Positions 11,601 to 45,391 of a DNA stretch of 64,000 nucleotides are shown here, piece by piece. Every line of letters begins with the position of its first letter. Within the stretch, counting starts at the first letter, position 1. Below the pieces are notes generated by a model. The model made no database searches, was not told the origin of the DNA, and was given only the letters and a program-made list of their open reading frames with translations. The DNA is from Chionoecetes opilio (taxonomy: Eukaryota > Arthropoda > Malacostraca > Decapoda > Majidae): positions 112,501-176,500 of the forward strand of contig JACEEZ010024063.1 of NCBI GenBank assembly GCA_016584305.1, given 5' to 3'. Position numbers and translations under genes: made by a program.

Positions 11601-14600
11601 AGGAACCTCCATCATTTCCTTCTAGTAACACATGAGGAACCTGCATCATTTCCTTCTAATAACACATGAGGAACCTACATCATTTCCTTCTAATAACACA
11701 TGAGGAACCTACATCATTTCCTTCTAGTAACACATGAGGAACCTCCATCATTTCCTTCTAGTAACACATGAGGAACCTGCATCATTTCCTTCTAATAACA
11801 CATGAGGAACCTGCATCATTTCCTTCTAATAACACATGAGGAACCTACATCATTTCCTTCTAGTAACACATGAGGAACCTACATCATTTCCTTCTAGTAA
11901 CACGTGAGGAACCTACATCATTTCCTTCTAGTAACACATGAGGAACCTGCATCATTTCCTTCTAATAACACATGAGGAACCTACATCATTTCCTTCTAGT
12001 AACACATGAGGAACCTCCATCATTTCCTTCTAGTAACACATGAGGAACCTACATCATTTCCTTCTAGTAACACATGAGGAACCTGCATCATTTCCTTCTA
12101 GTAACACATGAGGAACCTACATCATTTCCTTCTAGTAACACATGAGGAACCTACATCATTTCCTTCTAGTAACACATGAGGAACCTGCATCATTTCCTTC
12201 TAATAACACATGAGGAACCTCCATCATTTCCTTCTAGTAACACATGAGGAACCTCCATCATTTCCTTCTAGTAACACATGAGGAACCTACATCATTTCCT
12301 TCTAATAACACATGAGGAACCTACATCATTTCCTTCTAGTAACACATGAGGAACCTACACCATTTCCTTCTAGTAACACATGAGGAACCTACATCATTTC
12401 CTTCTAGTAACACAAGAGGAACCTACATCATTTCCTTCTAGTAACACATGAGGAACCTCCATCATTTCCTTCTAGTAACACATGAGGAACCTCCATCATT
12501 TCCTTCTAGTAACACATGAGGAACCTCCATCATTTCCTTCTAGTAACACATGAGGAACCTGCATCATTTCCTTCTAGTAACACATGAGGAACCTACATCA
12601 TTTCTTTCTAGTAACACATGAGGAACCTACATCATTTCCTTCTAGTAACACATGAGGAACCTACATCATTTCCTTCTAGTAACACATGAGGAACCTGCAT
12701 CATTTCCTTCTAGTAACACCTTAGCACAGCCTACCTGAATATTGCGTTCATAAACCTGAAGGTGGTAGTCAGCCTGCAACTTTATGCTTCTCGGCTTAAA
12801 GGTCTGGATGTGCAGCTTCGCACAAGGAGTCGCCCAGCTGAAAGAACCAGAGAACATAAGAAAATAAGGAAGCTACAAGAGGCCGTGAGACCTACACGTC
12901 GTAGTTCCTGTATATATACTCAGTGTAGTGATTCTTATTATAATATTCTTAAGAAACTTATTCATTTCAATCAAATTCAAACAATATTCTTAACGTGCTC
13001 TGAGAAATTAAGAGACATAGAAACGGCCAAATGTCTTCACTGTTATACCAGACACCCTCCATATAGACTCAGAGATTAACAAAGATCATATTCATAAAAT
13101 TTATATTAAACACTCATCACAATTATCATGAATGCAGAACTATTGGATGTGGTCATGTATTGTGTTCGGTACTGTTTTAATTTCTGGAGTGATTCCCTGA
13201 CCAGTGATGACAGACTCAGGTTAAAGACTCCAACACAGGGCCGTTTCTTACTACATACATGCGAACTACACGGTTGCACAGGGCCCCCGAAGCCACCAAG
13301 GGGCCCCCAAGCTGTCATTAGTATTTTTTAATTTTTTTATTTAGTCTCTTTTCCTCTTAAATTGTACCAGATTGATGCATTTAAAAATTAAACCTCATAT
13401 TAATGCATAGCTTACCACTTAAAAACTTAACTTAACTTAACTTAGTTAAGGACCACCTTAGAGGGCTTGGAATCCCCCCCCATAGTTTTACAAAATAGGG
13501 CCCCCAAACAGCATTTCGCATAGGGCCCCAAAAGGCTAGACACGGCACTGCTCCAACACTCCATCACCACCCACCAGTCCTCCACATCGATGCCCATGTG
13601 GACCGCCGTGCTGTGGATCCACTTGCCGTAATGCTCCAGCACGGTGAAGTCGTAGCCTTTGATCTGCACATTCACCGCGTCGTAATCCGGCACCTCGGGT
13701 CCGGCAGCCTGTTGGGGAGACACGCACACCTTAGCGCAGAAATACACCTCATTGATAATTGATAGATATACTTAAAAACACCATACATAGGTTATAGGTA
13801 AATGATAACAATGTTCTGTTCATCTTGTATTTCATAGGACATAGTATGGTGCACGTTTTATGACTGAACATATTCTCCCTTCATATTACGTCCACAGACT
13901 GCATTAATTACCCCATGAGGAGAAAAATAAGTGCCTGGTTAAGTCATCTTAAGCTTTTTATATTGAGTAAACTACAGTACAGGAGAAACACGATGCGGCC
14001 TTAAGGAAAGAGGCAAAAATTAAGAAACTTTGACAAACACTTGCGTGCCCTTTAACAACCTCATAAATTCTCCCAGCCTATACTTTAGGTAGTCAAGGAA
14101 TGCGCCACAGACATTATTTACATCCTCGCCTATAATGAAAGGGCGCATCATACTTACATCTAAATAGGGAGGTTCTTGTTGATATGAAGTTTCCTTTGAC
14201 ATGTGGAAGCGATGGAGCGCCTTGCTAGCTGGGAGCACCGTGCGCTGCCACTATCTGAAATGTACATAGACATTACTCTGAATGGAAATTATACCCTGAA
14301 AATAAACACTCGTGTACATATAAAGCCCCTCGGTTAATGGTCCTGCAAACAACCAAGTCACCACAGGACACCAGCTTGTCTTCAATGATTAAAGAGGCTG
14401 TGTGTGGCGATAGGATTTTAACGATGTGGCGATGGGGATTTTAACCCCCCTCCCCCCCCACACTTCTGAGCCTCAATTTCCATTGGATTTCCCACAATGG
14501 CTTTTATGGGTAAACAAATGGGAGAAAAAAATCAGAATAATGAAATACATAGAGACTTAACGGAAAAGGTTTTGTAAGCCAAAGTGAGACGAGTGTTAGT

Positions 14601-14801
14601 CTGTAAATGTATAAAATTTCATTAAAACTAGTTGCTTTACTGTCATGCCAACCATAATGCTATGATATCATCGCTACCAAAGAAGTAAATCTACAAATCT
14701 ATTCGATTGTCAGGAAGCAAACTGACCCTCACTTGCCCTCTCTTGCCCCACGCCACACACACACACACACACACAACACCTACCCTGCACAGCGAGGCCA
14801 T
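8622..14801 (-). CDS. MRPL48: Mitochondrial large-subunit ribosomal protein mL48 (gene, 6 exons)
   Basis: This nuclear gene encodes a mitoribosome large-subunit protein of the S10-like fold, imported into the matrix. Coding exons are 14784-14801, 14158-14250, 13575-13708, 12735-12837, 10118-10228 and 8622-8699; they join in frame to 178 codons plus TAA. All introns have GT-AG ends; phases are 0,0,2,0,0, and the phase-2 junction restores a Cys codon. The N-terminus (MASLCR, then WQRTVLPASKALHRF) is Arg/Ser-rich without acids, as expected of a mitochondrial presequence. The conserved core includes NVQIKGYDFTVLEHY, FKPRS, DYHLQVYERNIQ and GLPEGVELSMHEHE, matching the vertebrate family, which is slightly longer (212 aa in human). 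The gene is divergent from LETM1. The start exon is the weakest part, supported by its ATG, donor and phase. Confidence 0.88.
8970..9160. mobile_element. Foldback MITE
   Basis: GTTAGCATCACTACAGACTT on the left is mirrored by AAGTCTGTAGTGATGCTAAA on the right, with GCCACTGAA / TTAGTGGC inner ends. It sits in MRPL48 intron 5. A related copy is at 28,860-29,120. Confidence 0.75.
9265..10083. repeat. 30-bp minisatellite in MRPL48 intron 5
   Basis: The unit is ATGCACAGGGTACTTATAAT plus TGTCCTATAT, repeated about 25 times with T/C variants. The last units near 9930-10080 are rearranged with short TATATATTTGTCC inserts. Because 30 is divisible by three, an open frame of repeated MHRVLIIVLY runs through it; this is not a gene. 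It begins about 34 nt downstream of the exon 5 splice donor (minus sense). Confidence 0.95.
10118..10228 (-). CDS. MRPL48: MRPL48 exon 5
   Basis: Acceptor TTACCTAG, donor GAG|GTGGGT, 111 bp, phase 0-0. It encodes LADLPSITAPVFLEVIQAG followed by LPEGVELSMHEHEPEHSE, the most conserved C-terminal block of the family. Confidence 0.9.
10274..10487. mobile_element. TTAA-flanked MITE, piggyBac-like (copy 2)
   Basis: Same element as at 2714, with TTAACtCCTTCAtGCCC at one end and TCAAGGGGTTAA at the other. It lies in MRPL48 intron 4. Confidence 0.68.
10490..11105. repeat. Interspersed repeat fragments (CGTCTAACCTCATAAGA family)
   Basis: Two related stretches carry CGTCTAACCTCATAAGA followed by CTGACGTTAAACAGAAA and an ATGATG tail. 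Shorter relatives occur at 21,365-21,430, 37,415-37,460, 43,755-43,900 and 47,385-47,510. The family is unassigned; it may be the 3' end of a retroelement. Confidence 0.5.
11137..12719. repeat. 34-bp minisatellite in MRPL48 intron 4
   Basis: The unit CTTCTAGTAACACATGAGGA + ACCTACATCATTTC is repeated about 46 times, with variant positions (ACATAATGTT, CTCCATC, CTGCATC, CTAATAAC) that define sub-types. There are no spacers, so it is not a CRISPR array. Its last unit ends 15 nt from the exon 4 donor. Confidence 0.96.
12735..12837 (-). CDS. MRPL48: MRPL48 exon 4
   Basis: Acceptor TTCTTTCAG, donor CAG|GTAGGC, 103 bp. One base completes the split Cys codon; the exon then encodes WATPCAKLHIQTFKPRSIKL and ends DYHLQVYERNIQ. 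The pyrimidine tract before the acceptor abuts the 3' tail of a LINE (12,847-12,912). Confidence 0.9.
12847..12912 (-). mobile_element. LINE 3'-tail fragment
   Basis: Reverse complement of the tail seen at 22,115-22,175: ACACGT-GTAGTTCC..., GAAGCTACAAGAGGC and the terminal AAGAAAATAAGG / ACATAAG. It ends about 10 nt upstream of the MRPL48 exon 4 acceptor. Confidence 0.65.
13275..13552. repeat. Interspersed repeat with GGGGCCCCC-rich ends
   Basis: Both ends carry AGGGCCCCC-type blocks; the right end reads TAGACACGGCACTG. It looks like a MITE but clean inverted ends were not resolved. It lies immediately downstream of the MRPL48 exon 3 donor, in intron 3. Confidence 0.45.
13575..13708 (-). CDS. 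MRPL48: MRPL48 exon 3
   Basis: Acceptor CCCCAACAG, donor CTG|GTGGGT, 134 bp ending in phase 2. It encodes AAGPEVPDYDAVNVQIKGYD and continues through HSTAVHMGIDVED. The donor was chosen because the TG remainder plus C from exon 4 gives DVEDCWATP, which aligns with the family; reading through instead runs into repeat sequence. Confidence 0.88.
14158..14250 (-). CDS. MRPL48: MRPL48 exon 2
   Basis: Donor TTAGAT|GTAAGT is strong. Two overlapping acceptors exist (TTTCAG and TTTCAGATAG); the downstream one was chosen because the upstream one puts a TAG in frame. 93 bp, phase 0-0, encoding WQRTVLPASKALHRFHM... and ending YQQEPPYLD. Confidence 0.75.
14784..14801 (-). CDS. MRPL48: MRPL48 exon 1 coding part
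   Basis: ATGGCCTCGCTGTGCAGG is followed by GTAGGTGTTG, a plausible donor in phase 0 that joins exon 2. The context CCCACCATGG is a good initiation context. Upstream sequence is partly LINE-derived (see 14,830-15,260). Confidence 0.65.
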
Positions 14802-14829
14802 GGTGGGGGACCGGGGCCTGTGCTGGGGG

Positions 14830-15260
14830 CTCGCCGGGATGTGTACCTCCCTTGATGTCTTGGTTCTTGGTTCTTGATGTTGGTAACGGGCTGTGAAGAT
14901 CTATTTGACCCTATTCGCCCTGGTGGAGTGATCACAGGCGTGATGGCTGACCAATCCTCCTTGGGAAGGCACAGGTGAGACCAAGGATAGTATAACGAAT
15001 ATCCTTGGGTGAGACGGACAACCGCCGGTCGTCGTGGTGTGGGAACGCCTGCCGCAGCCTGCAGGGTGGCTAGGTCAAAAGATGACACGTTCAGGGCGAG
15101 GAGTTGGCTATGTAGGAGAGCCTGGTGGGAGTGGAATTCCTTGAAGTTTTGAGTCAGGCCGTGGTTTCTGCCCCTCGAGTGCGTTTCCTCCGGCGGTGTT
15201 GTTGTTGTTGTTCCCAGCTGTGTGGGCAGTCTTTTGAACGGCTCCTATTACACACTAAAA
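14830..15260 (-). mobile_element. LINE 3'-end remnant at the MRPL48 5' end
   Basis: The minus strand reads LLALNVSSFDLATLQAAAGV then PTPRRPAVVRLTQ. It resembles the segment at 63,110-63,340 (VPETIEHLLLQCPPFHSHR... AAAGVHSSLQ). Both look like the C-terminus of the same retrotransposon polyprotein. It is broken and non-functional, and ends close to the MRPL48 start codon. Confidence 0.55.
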
Positions 15261-15817
15261 CATGACTTAAAGACGTTATTCTACACTATTTCTTTGTGGT
15301 GTTTATTATGTATATTATCTACTCACATATCTACTTTAGGTGACTCCCTAACACAAGCCTATGGTCTAGAATAATAATAAAAAAATAACCTCTGGCAATT
15401 TTTCCCGTCGTCTTCGTAGGTAGGTCAGTGATATGTTAGTATCGGTGGGGGGAGGATGCACGTCGCGTCCTGCATGTTTATGGCCCTTGCTGGTGCCTCT
15501 AGACCTTCAAGATACGGTACGTGATCAATACATGACATGCACAGGTATCATGAACTACAGCAGTGGGGTCTAAACACGAGCAGGGCCAGATTAATGAGTG
15601 GCATGGGATTGGCACGATTGGAGGCACGGCGGTGAGAAGGTTGACGCAATCCCAATCATGCCGTCCACTCCTGCAACCCTGTGATTGGTAGGCCTGATTA
15701 GCGACCCATTCATCACCCAACACGCGGGTACTGAGGCTAAGTGTAGGATTGAAGATGAGTCACCAAGCAGGAATTCTAGGGAGATAAACAATATAATGTG
15801 ACGGAAAATTGTGGGAT
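15261..15817. other. Intergenic, nothing recognised
   Basis: Mixed-composition DNA between MRPL48 and the foldback element. Small frames on the minus strand (15,499-15,791) show no family resemblance. It could hold promoter sequence of either divergent gene, but no motif decides this. Confidence 0.5.
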
Positions 15818-15917
15818 AATTTATAGTTTAAACCCAACCAACGATTTTCTGATGCGCCTTATGTTTTTCTGGTGTGTTTTTATGTGTTTTGAATGAATCT
15901 GCTCACCGTTTCTGTCG

Positions 15918-15951
<34 letters not shown>

Positions 15952-16348
15952 ATATAATGACAAAAAAAAAAAAAAAAAAAAACTAAACCTAACCTAACCT
16001 AACCTTTACCTATACCTAACCTAACCTAACCTTTACCTATACCTAACCTAACCTAACCTAACCTAACCTAACCTAACCTAACCTAACCTCACCTAACCTT
16101 TACCTTTACCTTTACCTAACAAAACAAAAAACAAAAAAAAACTATACCTGAAAACATTTTAGGTATAGGTAAAGGTTAGGTTAGGTTTAGGTTCATTTAT
16201 TTTATTATTTTTATTTTTGCAACAAAAAAAAGTGATAATAATAATTGCGACAGAAACGGTTAGCAGATTCATTCAAAACACATAAAAACACACCTGAAAA
16301 ACATAAGGCGCATCAGAAAATCGTTGGTTGGGTGAAACTATAAATTAA
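15818..16348. mobile_element. Foldback element carrying (CCTAA)n telomere-type repeats
   Basis: Arms of ~140 bp: TTTCTGATGCGCCTTATG on the left is mirrored by CATAAGGCGCATCAGAAA on the right, and GTTTCTGTCGCAA is mirrored by TTGCGACAGAAAC. The centre has poly-T and poly-A, then about 15-20 CCTAA units interspersed with CTTTACCTATA, and finally the opposite orientation (GGTTAGGTTAGG). TTAGG is the arthropod telomere pentamer. Confidence 0.85.
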
Positions 16349-18186
16349 CCAAATTGTGATATTAAATGTGGTAGTATGATTTTGCCCTAAACAATTTTCA
16401 GGTTATTAAGAAAACACATCAAAATATACCCGAAATACCATATAGTTTGGTGCCAAAGATAGCTGGATGGCTGGGAAGCGAAATGGGTATATGTGCAGTT
16501 ACAACCAATCGGTGGTTTTAAGTATCTTAAACGATTCGTCCTCATCATAAGGAGGACTTTAACCCCTGCAACAGCTGGCGGAAATGAAAATAATACAAAG
16601 GGGGTCTGAGGGGCGAAACTCCCTCAGTGAGGTTAGATGTAAATGTATAAATGCATGAAAATACGTACCCTATTTGTGAATAATATTTTACAATAGACAC
16701 ATAACAATTTAATATGTACTAATGAAATGGACAGAAATGTAAACGTAATGGCTAATAATTACAAAGAGGCAGGAGTACCGTTATTATGCAGTGTAACAAG
16801 CTACTGTATACCATTATTATTATTACCGCTATCATTACTATGATTATTGTCTAACAATAATCCACCAACTACACCACCACGACCAGAGCTCACTCAGTTG
16901 TCTACACCATCCACTTCACACTTTCTACCTGCCAAGCCACAGCGCCTCGTCTCGTAATCACAAGCACCTTGCTAACGACCGCTGAATTCCACTGCTGCAG
17001 CTTTGTACTCAATTTTGCATTGTGATGAATCAAGTATCAATAGCAGTGAAACATTACTTATAGAAGGTATCCCAGTCACTCCTGAACTTATTCCACCCCC
17101 TCCACCACCAATACAGCACCAACACCACCACGGCCCATTGTAAGCTACATATATCATTTCAAGTTCAAGTGAAACTTTCGTTTCAAGATCCCCAAGTCTG
17201 TGAAGAGTCCGACTTTGGAAGTAACATACCTGCTCCTGGCACAGTCAGTGACAATCAAGACATAAAATCTCTTTAGGATTTGATATATGATAGACACATT
17301 GGAAGTTTCGACGGTACCGTCGAAACCTCCATTTTCCCTCGTCAAAATTACATTCCGTCGAAACTTCCTGTAACCCTTTCAACCAGGTAATGAATACGAG
17401 GTCAAAAGTTACATTACAAATCGTCAGAAAGGCCTCATTTTGCCGCTATTCCCCCGCCTGGTCCAACTAGTTATTTCAACCAGAAACTGTTAGGTTAGGT
17501 TAAATTAGGGTTGCCTTATCTGAACAGCCAAAATTCCGGTCGCCTTCACCGACACCCATGACCCCGCCCATGCCCATGCCCATGCATGCCCCGCCATGTT
17601 GTAACCTTGAAGTCTCCATGTCTCCAGTACAAGTGTTGAAAGTACATAAAGTCAGAAATACATGTTATACACTAAGGGAAATGTGTTCTTTCTGAATGGA
17701 TGCAGTAATGTCCTTGATACATAGCCTCCCGACACCCAGTCACAGATCAATTCCCCTCAGGATCTATGAAGCTAACTCAAACATGACATGACTCACTTGA
17801 TAACTGTCCTTCCTGTAATGAGGGTGGGATCTGTACCCTTCACAGAGCTTGAATCTAAGGCAAACACAACCTTTCCTGCCACATGGGGGAGGGGGGGGAC
17901 ATCATATCACAATCCTTATGAGAAATTGATGCAGACAAGATATAACCACAAAGAGCATGAAGTAAAGGGGTTCATAGGATGCAAAAAAAAATGAAATAAT
18001 ACGTACGTATTACTATTTTATTTACTTGTTTTTGCATGTACATAAAACATTGGTCAAGGGCTAAACATAAATAAGGGAGGGAGAGTGCGTGTACAATCCC
18101 CCATAATGACCCCAGTGTAGTATGCAGTAGATGAGCTCCAAAAGGAAAGACTTATTTACTTCCGCAAGTGTTGCAAGATTCCTCCG
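16349..18186. other. Intergenic, no gene recognised
   Basis: AT-rich sequence with a perfect 22-bp palindrome (GTTTCGACGGTACCGTCGAAAC, 17305-17326). Small open frames are isolated and lack splice or family support. The missing first exon and promoter of LETM1 may lie here, but I could not identify them. Confidence 0.4.
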
Positions 18187-19314
18187 TTAAGGGGAGAGTC
18201 ACACGAATATTTTCGGAAAAATATCCAAATATTCGAAAAAATGATCATGTGTAGTTGAACACTTGAGCAAGCTTGTGACAAAGTACGTATTATAAAGAAA
18301 GAAGAAAAGATGAAAGAGTTATGGCTGATCCCCCCCCCCCGAAAAATATCCCTTTTTTTTATGATATTCACTGGCATAGGCAAACTGGCACCTCTCAGTC
18401 TCTCTGTGAGACAGAGGGTCGTCTCAAGGCCTCAGTAGTGAGGGAAAAGCCGGGTGTCGCTGCTCGTCTCTCAGCCTTCCACCATTCCTGCTCCCTCCAG
18501 ACCATTTACCATTTATTCAGCGCAGGATTGATCTACCTCATGCTCTCTACCTCCTCCACCACCATGCCGAGGACATCAAGGCATAAAGTGGCTCTGAGAG
18601 AGAGAATGCTGGCTGTAGTTCAGCAAACTGTCCATGAGCGTCTGACAGCTAGCACCCTTTTGTGACTAGAACCTTATGCAAAAGGGGGGACCAGATACCA
18701 GCTATGTCATATAACACTTCAAGAGTGATAGAGAGCGTGGCTGTGAGAGTAAACAAACAAACCAGCATCTGCTCAGATTCACTGAGCCTTGAGGTTTAAA
18801 GGGCGCACGGCTTTTTAAACTGCGTGCCTTTAAACCTCTCTACTGAAAATTTTGCCTTTTTCCAGTTTTTAATAACTTGGCCACTATTGTACCGAATTTA
18901 ATAAACAATATAACATTGGAAAGAGGAATAAAGATAGGATTTTCTCATCTTTCGTTTTTTTCAATTTGGGTAAAAATGTGCAAATAATAGCAAATACATT
19001 TACGAGATCCAAAAAAACAAAAATAATGCTAAACACTTAAGAAGAATGAAATTCAAAATTCTTAAGAAATGAATCGTTTGGATATGTTGTAATACATATT
19101 TGGTATTTTTTTCACCAGTGCAAGTCATTGGATAAGAACGTTATTAAGAGTTTAATTTCTTTAAAAAAAACTGCTTTTATTTTTTTTTGCAGTTATGTAT
19201 CGAGCTATGGATCTGAAAATGAGCTAGGATTATTTTGGCATTAGCATACTTAAGACATAAAAAAAATCATGACAATCCACCGGTAATTAAGAAATGGTGT
19301 GACGCTCCCCTTAA
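18187..19314. mobile_element. TTAA-flanked inverted-repeat element, 1.13 kb
   Basis: TTAAGGGGAGAGTCACAC at the left is mirrored by GTGTGACGCTCCCCTTAA at the right. Target TTAA suggests a piggyBac-type relative. An internal hairpin (GAGGTTTAAAGGGCGCAC ... TTTAAACCTC, ~18,790-18,840) is present. The plus-strand frame at 18,321-18,665 does not look like a transposase. Confidence 0.6.
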
Positions 19315-19663
19315 GTCATGGCACGTGAGGAATATGTAAAGACAGAAAAAGACAGAACATTATAGAATTTGCCAGTTCTTGAGCCTCCAATATAGCATGA
19401 CAGGGATTAGTTTTATGTAAAATTTGCCTAATATTTTTAGAGAGCACACAACAAATTTGTATTGTATCAGTTTCAATATGTGTTTATATTGAAAGAACAA
19501 ACTATCGAATTGAATATATTAAAAGAACTACTATGCATTAGCAACTGCAGTAAAATTAAAGCTTAAGAATGACTCATTTTCGTGTGAATAGCATTGTGTA
19601 ATCATTTCTTGAAAAATCGGAGCACCAATTTATATGAAATCGTTCTTCTGTGTGTGTTTGCAG

Positions 19664-42657
<22,994 letters not shown>

Positions 42658-43269
42658 TGTCAACAAGCAAAGAAATAATCCTAGAACAGGTAAAATTTAT
42701 CATTCTTGGTGTTTTAGAGTTTAGGAATATAGATATACGTATATATATATGTATATATTACTGTTATTACGCTCCTTTAGAAATTATTTTTGAGACCATA
42801 ATGTTCCTTGTTATAAATATTGAATAAGTTGTAAAAAGGCTTCATGGACTCAACTTAACAGTTTAGTACATTCATCATAGAAGTATGTCGTGGCAGACTT
42901 TGTATTGTATTAAGTACCATGTAATATATATGTATAATTGACCTTTAATGGTCAGTAACTGAAAATACAAAATTATGCATTTTGAAATTTAAGATTAGGA
43001 TACCGTGAGGAGAAACAATGTGATGCGAGTGTTTACTGCAACTATTTGTACGCGTCAATCCATGTCATGTCAAATCACCTTGTGTAGACATTGCATATAT
43101 TAATTTATTTTTTTCACTAGGGAACAATGGAAATGAGACACACGACAACTGAGGCAGGAATGGTTTAGGTGCCATTCAAGACAACATTCAAATAATATTA
43201 CATAGCTTAGTTTAGACCCACAGCTTGAATTCCAACCCATTATCTCTAGCGCAAGACTATAACGATGAA
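42658..43269 (+). other. LETM1 3' UTR and flank
   Basis: AT-rich with a TATATATGTATATAT run. I did not find a clear AATAAA at a usual distance, so the transcript end cannot be placed. Confidence 0.4.
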
Positions 43270-43470
43270 AGTATACTTGTCGTGCGTTAAGTTGGCAAAA
43301 ATGGGGCCCTCTCACTCTCCCCTTCCGAACGCACGGGATTGGCTGAGGTTAGAGCTTTAGGGCGGAACTTGGAGGAAGGCATTCTCACCCAACACCTCGG
43401 CCAATCCCGTGCGTTCAGAAGAGGGTAGTGAAGGGGCCTCATTTTCGGACTTTCGTGCAGTAAGTATAGT
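43270..43470. mobile_element. Foldback element with ATTGGCT inner arms
   Basis: GAACGCACGGGATTGGCTGA on the left is mirrored by GGCCAATCCCGTGCGTTC on the right, with TGGGGCCCT / AGGGGCCTCA further out. Arms of ~80 bp surround GGGCGGAACTTGGAGGAAGG. A second copy is at 48,646-48,866. Confidence 0.85.
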
Positions 43471-43754
43471 GTTGTAATACGTCACATCCTCAGCCTTCAT
43501 TTACGTAACTGTGTTGCAGTGTTTGCCTCGGTGGCGTGTATGTCACTTCCCTTCAGGTGTTAGTGTGTATGGCTGTCGGGTCTACTATACAATTAAACCT
43601 CGACTATCACAGACAAAAGATTCGTGTTTAGAAGTGTATTCCTTGCATTAAGAATATGTATTACCAAGCAATCATAAACTTATGCATTTCCTGAGAGCAA
43701 AGCTTTCATTCCTACTTATAGCTACACGTCAACACCTTTCTTCTTTTTATTAAA

Positions 43755-43900
43755 GTCAGATTTTCCCATATTTTATGAGGTTAGGTGGCCGATGATACAC
43801 TTCCAACTATCTATCCGTGGCCTCAACTTCTTCAATGCCCAATGCTGCCAGATCCTCTTCAACACTGCCTCCCATGTTATCGTCACACATCAATACCATG
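43755..43900. repeat. Interspersed repeat fragment
   Basis: GTCAGATTTTCCCATATTTT, CGATGATACACTTCCAAC and CTTCAATGCCCAATGCTGCC are shared with 47,385-47,510 and, in inverse sense, with 10,490-11,105. Confidence 0.55.
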
Positions 43901-44356
43901 ACTCCAAACAGCTTTAGGAACACTAATGCCTCGGGTCACAAAAGCAGCAGCATGTAAATGTTGTCTAATCTTTAGACACTTGTATTACGGAACAATATGT
44001 AGGGAAGGTAAATCTTTATCCTTGTCAAAATTTAATGGCTTAATTTTGTAGTTTGGTTCTCAACATGTATCATATTACATGTAAACGCATATTTATTTTT
44101 TCATACAACTAGCCATCGCCTACATATATGAGGCAGCATCAGATAAAAAAAAAAAAAAAAAAACTAAATTAATGACCCTTACACATGCTCTCGCATTTAG
44201 CCCACACGTCTATTTTTTCTTGATTATTTTTCATTTCATACTATTTACACACAAACCCACACAAAAAAAAAGTTAAGATTGACCAAATGAGTAATGTAGA
44301 AAGTACCCTACGAGTTTTAACTTATTTCTTATACATCACAACTATATATTAATTTT

Positions 44357-44512
44357 GGCAAGGACACTCACAATAGCTTAGTCCTGGTGACTCCCTTTGC
44401 CCAGCGGACTGGGTAGCCGAGACACTTGATCTCGGCCAGCATTTTATGTTGACTACTTATCACGCTGGGAGCTACCCAGCCGCCGGGACAGCTATCATGA
44501 GTGTCCTTGCAC
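44357..44512. mobile_element. Foldback MITE
   Basis: GCAAGGACACTCA...AATAGCT on the left is mirrored by AGCTATCATGAGTGTCCTTGC on the right; inner ACTGGGTAGC / GCTACCCAG. About 155 bp. Confidence 0.75.
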
Positions 44513-45391
44513 AACTGAATACAGTATAGGTCAATACACACACAGGCACACACTGATGCATGTAGTGTGTGCAAGGAATATTCACACTTTTAAATATGGA
44601 TACGACAAATTAACTCAGGAAATGTGATCCCACGACTCAATCCTGTAAAGATTCGATTAGGTAAAGACACACACTATTTATTATCCATGGATTTAAAGTT
44701 AACATGATAACATAAGACAGGTAGACAGGGCACTCTGAGAGTAACACTTCCTGTACATAATGACTAGGTAAATACACACTTACTTTGTGCAATGATATCT
44801 TTAATTCCTACTTGCCCAATCTACATTCTTAATCTTCAGGGGGCCAGCCGACAGATTTTCATATGATAAAATTATTGTGATATTATTCATCTAAGCTGTG
44901 TATGGCCTTTGACCCTCTAAATACAGTGTTTCATCAAAATTTGCCATTACTCTTTTTTCCCTTCCACCTCAACTGTGACCTTGTCGTACACCCGGGTCAG
45001 GACAGTGTTTAGTTTTTTTTAATTTCTTAAGTGAAACTGTACCATAAATTATACTTGACATTTTCCTCCCTTATTGTGGGTGGTCTAGTCCCCCTTTTTT
45101 GCATTAAATCAATCCATCGTGTAGCCAACATCATTATGCCATGCTAATATAATGGCATGTAAAAAAATAGTAAAGGAAGAAATAAATAAAATATTACTAT
45201 AAAATATATAGTACAGGAAGTATTTGGAATATAACCACAAGCAAAAGTGTACGAAAGTTTTTTTGTAAGATTTTTCTGTTGAGGCTAAACTTTATGCATC
45301 TAGTGCCACTGACTCCTAGAATTTATATTGCAGCCATAGCCCAATAAATGAAGAAAAAAAATAAAAAGTTTCGTGACCAGCCGGTCCCCTT

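Noticed and set aside
11137..12719. CRISPR-like array of 34-bp repeats
   Set aside because: Units abut directly with no unique spacers, the organism is an animal, and the array is intronic. It is a minisatellite.
18321..18665. 114-residue plus-strand frame as a transposase or as LETM1 exon 1
   Set aside because: It has no transposase motif, no mitochondrial presequence character, and no donor in the phase needed to join the LETM1 exon at 19,664.
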